NCBI GenBank assembly: GCA_050260935.1
Contig: JBLNCU010000150.1
Span: 1-6,864 of the forward strand
Length of the DNA: 6,864 bases
Direction: 5' to 3'
Source of the DNA: UBA8346 sp050260935
Lineage (GTDB): Bacteria > Bacillota > UBA4882 > UBA8346
Shown: positions 4,656 to 6,864 of the stretch, piece after piece
Layout: every line of letters starts with the position of its first letter
Numbering within the stretch: the stretch's first letter is position 1
The notes under the pieces: model-generated
What the model was told of the DNA's origin: nothing
The model's input: only the letters and a program-made list of their open reading frames with translations
The model's database searches: none
Translations under genes and position numbers: made by a program

Positions 4656-6864
4656 CTAGTGCTCCCATTTATATATGAAACCGCTGCTTGACGGGAGAAC
4701 AAAATTGGGGAAAAAGCCTTCAGTGTTGATAGTGGCCGGATTGTCCCGGGAATTATTCCCAAAGGGCGGCAGGTCATTTACGTGATCGATATCCGCCAGC
4801 TTGACCCACCGGCCGGCCATACCGAAATCAACCCCTACTTCCACATCATAGGGTTCAAAATTAAGCAGGACGACGATTTTATCAGTGGGCTGGAAGGAGG
4901 GAGCGCTTCGCCAGCCGATTACCGTCCGGCCCCTTCCCTGTTCAAGCCAGGGCCCAATAATAAAGGTAAACCGCCCCTCCTCGATCAAGTCGGTACCCGC
5001 CATCCGGAGCCCCGGATAGCGCCGGCGCAAATTAAACAATCCCCGCACCCATTGATAAAAGTAATGGTCCTTCAAGTCAACCGGCCAGTCAAATTGAACC
5101 CTATTCCGGGGCCGGTCGATGTCGAACTCTTGCCCCATGTAAATCATTGGCTGTCCTAAAGCTACTATCGTGGCCATCAAACCCAGCCGGGATTTTCGCT
5201 CCTTAGCGGCTGATGTTTGCAAAGCCGGCCCATCAGTGGCGACCTCGTAGGGCATACTGTTTTCATCATGGCTTTCACAGTAGTTAATTGCATTATTAGT
5301 ATGCTTGGCGTAAAAATTACGGCAATAGTAAAAAATATCACCCAAATGCTCCGGGGAGTTATTAACCCAGTCCTGGTATACACCTTCCCGTAATAACGCC
5401 TTAATTTTATCATGAAAAGGATCGGCCCATTGGGCAAAACCATTCCAGCCATCCCGGCTCAAATCAGGCTGATTGGGAAGGTTCTCGGCAATCAAAATAC
5501 ATTCCGGCTTGAAACCGCGATCCCGGATCTCATACTGCATCCGGTGGAGAAATGAATGATCCATCCAGTCGGAATTGGTGGCGTCGAATCGAAATCCGTC
5601 AACCCGGTATTCTTTTAAAAACAGTTTACAAACGTCGATCAAATAATCTTGAACCTCTTCCTTTTCAGTGGCGACCCGGTTTCCCCAGGGAGTGCTGCCG
5701 CTGAAGTAGAAACCTCCGGGGTTATGATCGGAGATAATATCCCAGAGCGGGTTGAAAGAATTGGCGGTATGGTTAAAAACCAAATCCAGCAGCACGGCAA
5801 GGCCGTTCTGATGGGCGACATCAACCAATTCCCTTAAATCATCCGGTGTGCCGAAATCCCGTTCAATCGAGGCGAAACCGCAAGGGTCATAACCTAAAGC
5901 GGTGGGGCCCTGCATTGTGGGAGCTTCGGAGGTCGGCATCAACTCTAGGGCGTTAACCCCCAAATCCCGGAAGTACCCGTTGCGGATCCTTCTGATTACT
6001 CCCTGGAACCGGCCTTGCTCCTCCAATGGTATGTCGGGATCGCCTTCGGTAAAACCGTAAACATTCATTTCATAGATGCTCAGTTCCGAAAGATCCGGGG
6101 TTTTCCAATTATCACTGTTCCAGTGGTAGCGGGTGGGGTCAACCACCAAACCGGGGTTCCTGGCAACATCCCGGCCATAGCTCCTGGTGAAGGGATCGTG
6201 AACATACCGTTCCGGCCTCCGGTTTCCATCGAGAGGAATACCCCCGATAACATAAAATTGATATTCAACCTCCTCCGGCAACTTGGCGGGGTGGAGCCGG
6301 TATAGCCAGATATTGGGATAATCGTAATAACCGCGGTACAACTCTAACGGTAAAAACTTTGCCGGTTCCGGATGGGAATGATCCGGGCACTGCCAGTCAT
6401 TGAAATTCCCGACCAGATAAACTTGGGCGGCCCGGTTATGAAAAAGGCCGAACAAAATAGATCCGTCCTTTAAAACACTGGCGCCCAGCATCGTTTTTAT
6501 TATTTTGGTCCCCGCGTTGACAACCGGAGGAAAGCCATTCCTTAAATATGAGATGTCGGTATCCGGGATATGGATTCCGTCCGGTATTAGTTCCTTGATA
6601 TTCTGATAAAAATCATTGACATGGCCTTTAACCGGAGCCGGTTTAACCGGATAAACATCAGCCCGGTCCGGTAAACACCATACCTCCCGGCCCAGGAAAT
6701 TTCCGAAAAATCTTTCCAAACCGGGATCTCCGGCCAGATTCTTAAATTGAAAATGAAAAGAACTCAAGGGCAGATCTATCTGAAAAACCGGGCCTTCCTC
6801 ATCATGGCAGTTAGGCCTGAAAACTCTCGGTTTCCGCCGGTATTTATGGCTGTGCCATAATTCC
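4656..6864 (-). CDS. GH13 alpha-glucan enzyme with CBM48-like domain, N-terminus beyond the right edge
   Basis: At least 735 residues; the frame is open to the window edge, so the start is not visible. A TTG at 6767 is in frame, but coding-like sequence continues 32 codons upstream and no ribosome site precedes it. Counting from the first complete codon at the edge, about 135 residues of uncertain type come first, then a CBM48-like beta-domain (ILFGLFHNRAAQVYLVGNFNDW, about 136-157). The (beta/alpha)8 barrel carries all four GH13 regions: I DLVFNH (360-365), II GFRFDAT with nucleophile Asp427, III IAEN with acid/base Glu460, IV ESHDEN with His532 and Asp533. A C-terminal beta domain closes the protein. 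GH13 enzymes cleave or transfer alpha-1,4/1,6-glucan links. The domain layout suits branching enzymes or trehalohydrolases as well as amylases, and I cannot fix the subfamily. No signal peptide can be judged. It heads a likely operon with the two genes that follow. Confidence 0.93.
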   Translation of the reverse strand, partial: ELWHSHKYRRKPRVFRPNCHDEEGPVFQIDLPLSSFHFQFKNLAGDPGLERFFGNFLGREVWCLPDRADVYPVKPAPVKGHVNDFYQNIKELIPDGIHIPDTDISYLRNGFPPVVNAGTKIIKTMLGASVLKDGSILFGLFHNRAAQVYLVGNFNDWQCPDHSHPEPAKFLPLELYRGYYDYPNIWLYRLHPAKLPEEVEYQFYVIGGIPLDGNRRPERYVHDPFTRSYGRDVARNPGLVVDPTRYHWNSDNWKTPDLSELSIYEMNVYGFTEGDPDIPLEEQGRFQGVIRRIRNGYFRDLGVNALELMPTSEAPTMQGPTALGYDPCGFASIERDFGTPDDLRELVDVAHQNGLAVLLDLVFNHTANSFNPLWDIISDHNPGGFYFSGSTPWGNRVATEKEEVQDYLIDVCKLFLKEYRVDGFRFDATNSDWMDHSFLHRMQYEIRDRGFKPECILIAENLPNQPDLSRDGWNGFAQWADPFHDKIKALLREGVYQDWVNNSPEHLGDIFYYCRNFYAKHTNNAINYCESHDENSMPYEVATDGPALQTSAAKERKSRLGLMATIVALGQPMIYMGQEFDIDRPRNRVQFDWPVDLKDHYFYQWVRGLFNLRRRYPGLRMAGTDLIEEGRFTFIIGPWLEQGRGRTVIGWRSAPSFQPTDKIVVLLNFEPYDVEVGVDFGMAGRWVKLADIDHVNDLPPFGNNSRDNPATINTEGFFPNFVLPSSSGFIYKWEH

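Noticed and set aside
4619..4777. 53-codon upstream extension of the transglutaminase-like gene into the GH13 gene
   Set aside because: It would put a non-signal sequence ahead of a clear signal peptide, and the ATG at 4618 lies neatly after the GH13 stop.
4782..5159. 125-codon plus-strand frame, with further plus frames at 5649-5837 and 6015-6305
   Set aside because: All are antisense to the GH13 gene, whose frame has complete catalytic motifs; they are mirror frames in GC-richer coding DNA.
5639..5824. Minus-strand frames within the GH13 gene (also 5177-5452 and 6080-6268)
   Set aside because: Out-of-frame with the intact enzyme, no ribosome site, and no recognisable motifs.

Overview
The window looks like chromosomal DNA of a free-living bacterium. 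Purine-rich GGAGG-type ribosome sites, sigma-A-type promoters, a CCA-encoding tRNA-Arg, a Gre-like factor and a TolB-like lipoprotein suit a Bacillota (Clostridia-like) host, but this placement is an inference and nothing in the sequence fixes the lineage. All confidently called genes lie on the minus strand, so the region reads from right to left.

Right half (6864 to 3248): three genes on one strand with short gaps (37 and 57 nt), probably one transcript. The first is a large GH13 alpha-glucan enzyme whose reading frame runs off the right edge, so its start is not visible. The second is an exported transglutaminase-like protein with a complete Cys/His/Asp triad. The third is a 110-residue three-helix membrane protein of the DUF4870/Tic20-like type. 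They combine alpha-glucan metabolism with a secreted Cys-hydrolase/transferase fold and a small membrane protein; a shared function cannot be read from the sequence.

Middle (3247 to 2602): about 650 nt without a convincing gene. It holds imperfect palindromes, a short 21-bp-period repeat and one weak 43-codon frame. To its left is a lipoprotein gene (2601 to 1390) with a lipobox, a carboxypeptidase-regulatory-like beta domain and a TolB/PD40-type beta-propeller. Its base composition changes sharply along its length.

Left part (1389 to 1): an AT-rich repeat-laden regulatory region contains a strong extended -10 promoter facing a GreA/GreB-C-domain protein. The implied leader is about 200 nt and holds two diverged copies of a roughly 46-bp repeat and a 9-bp hairpin. 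Downstream of the Gre-like gene is a possible 33-residue ORF, then tRNA-Arg(CCG) with its own promoter and intrinsic terminator. Immediately after that terminator lies a 5'-truncated reading frame that resembles the di-iron metallo-beta-lactamase (flavodiiron/ODP) fold and runs off the left edge.

No CRISPR array, transposase, phage gene or defence system is visible. The most unusual items are the truncated metal-binding gene abutting the tRNA terminator and the repeat-structured leader of the Gre-like gene.
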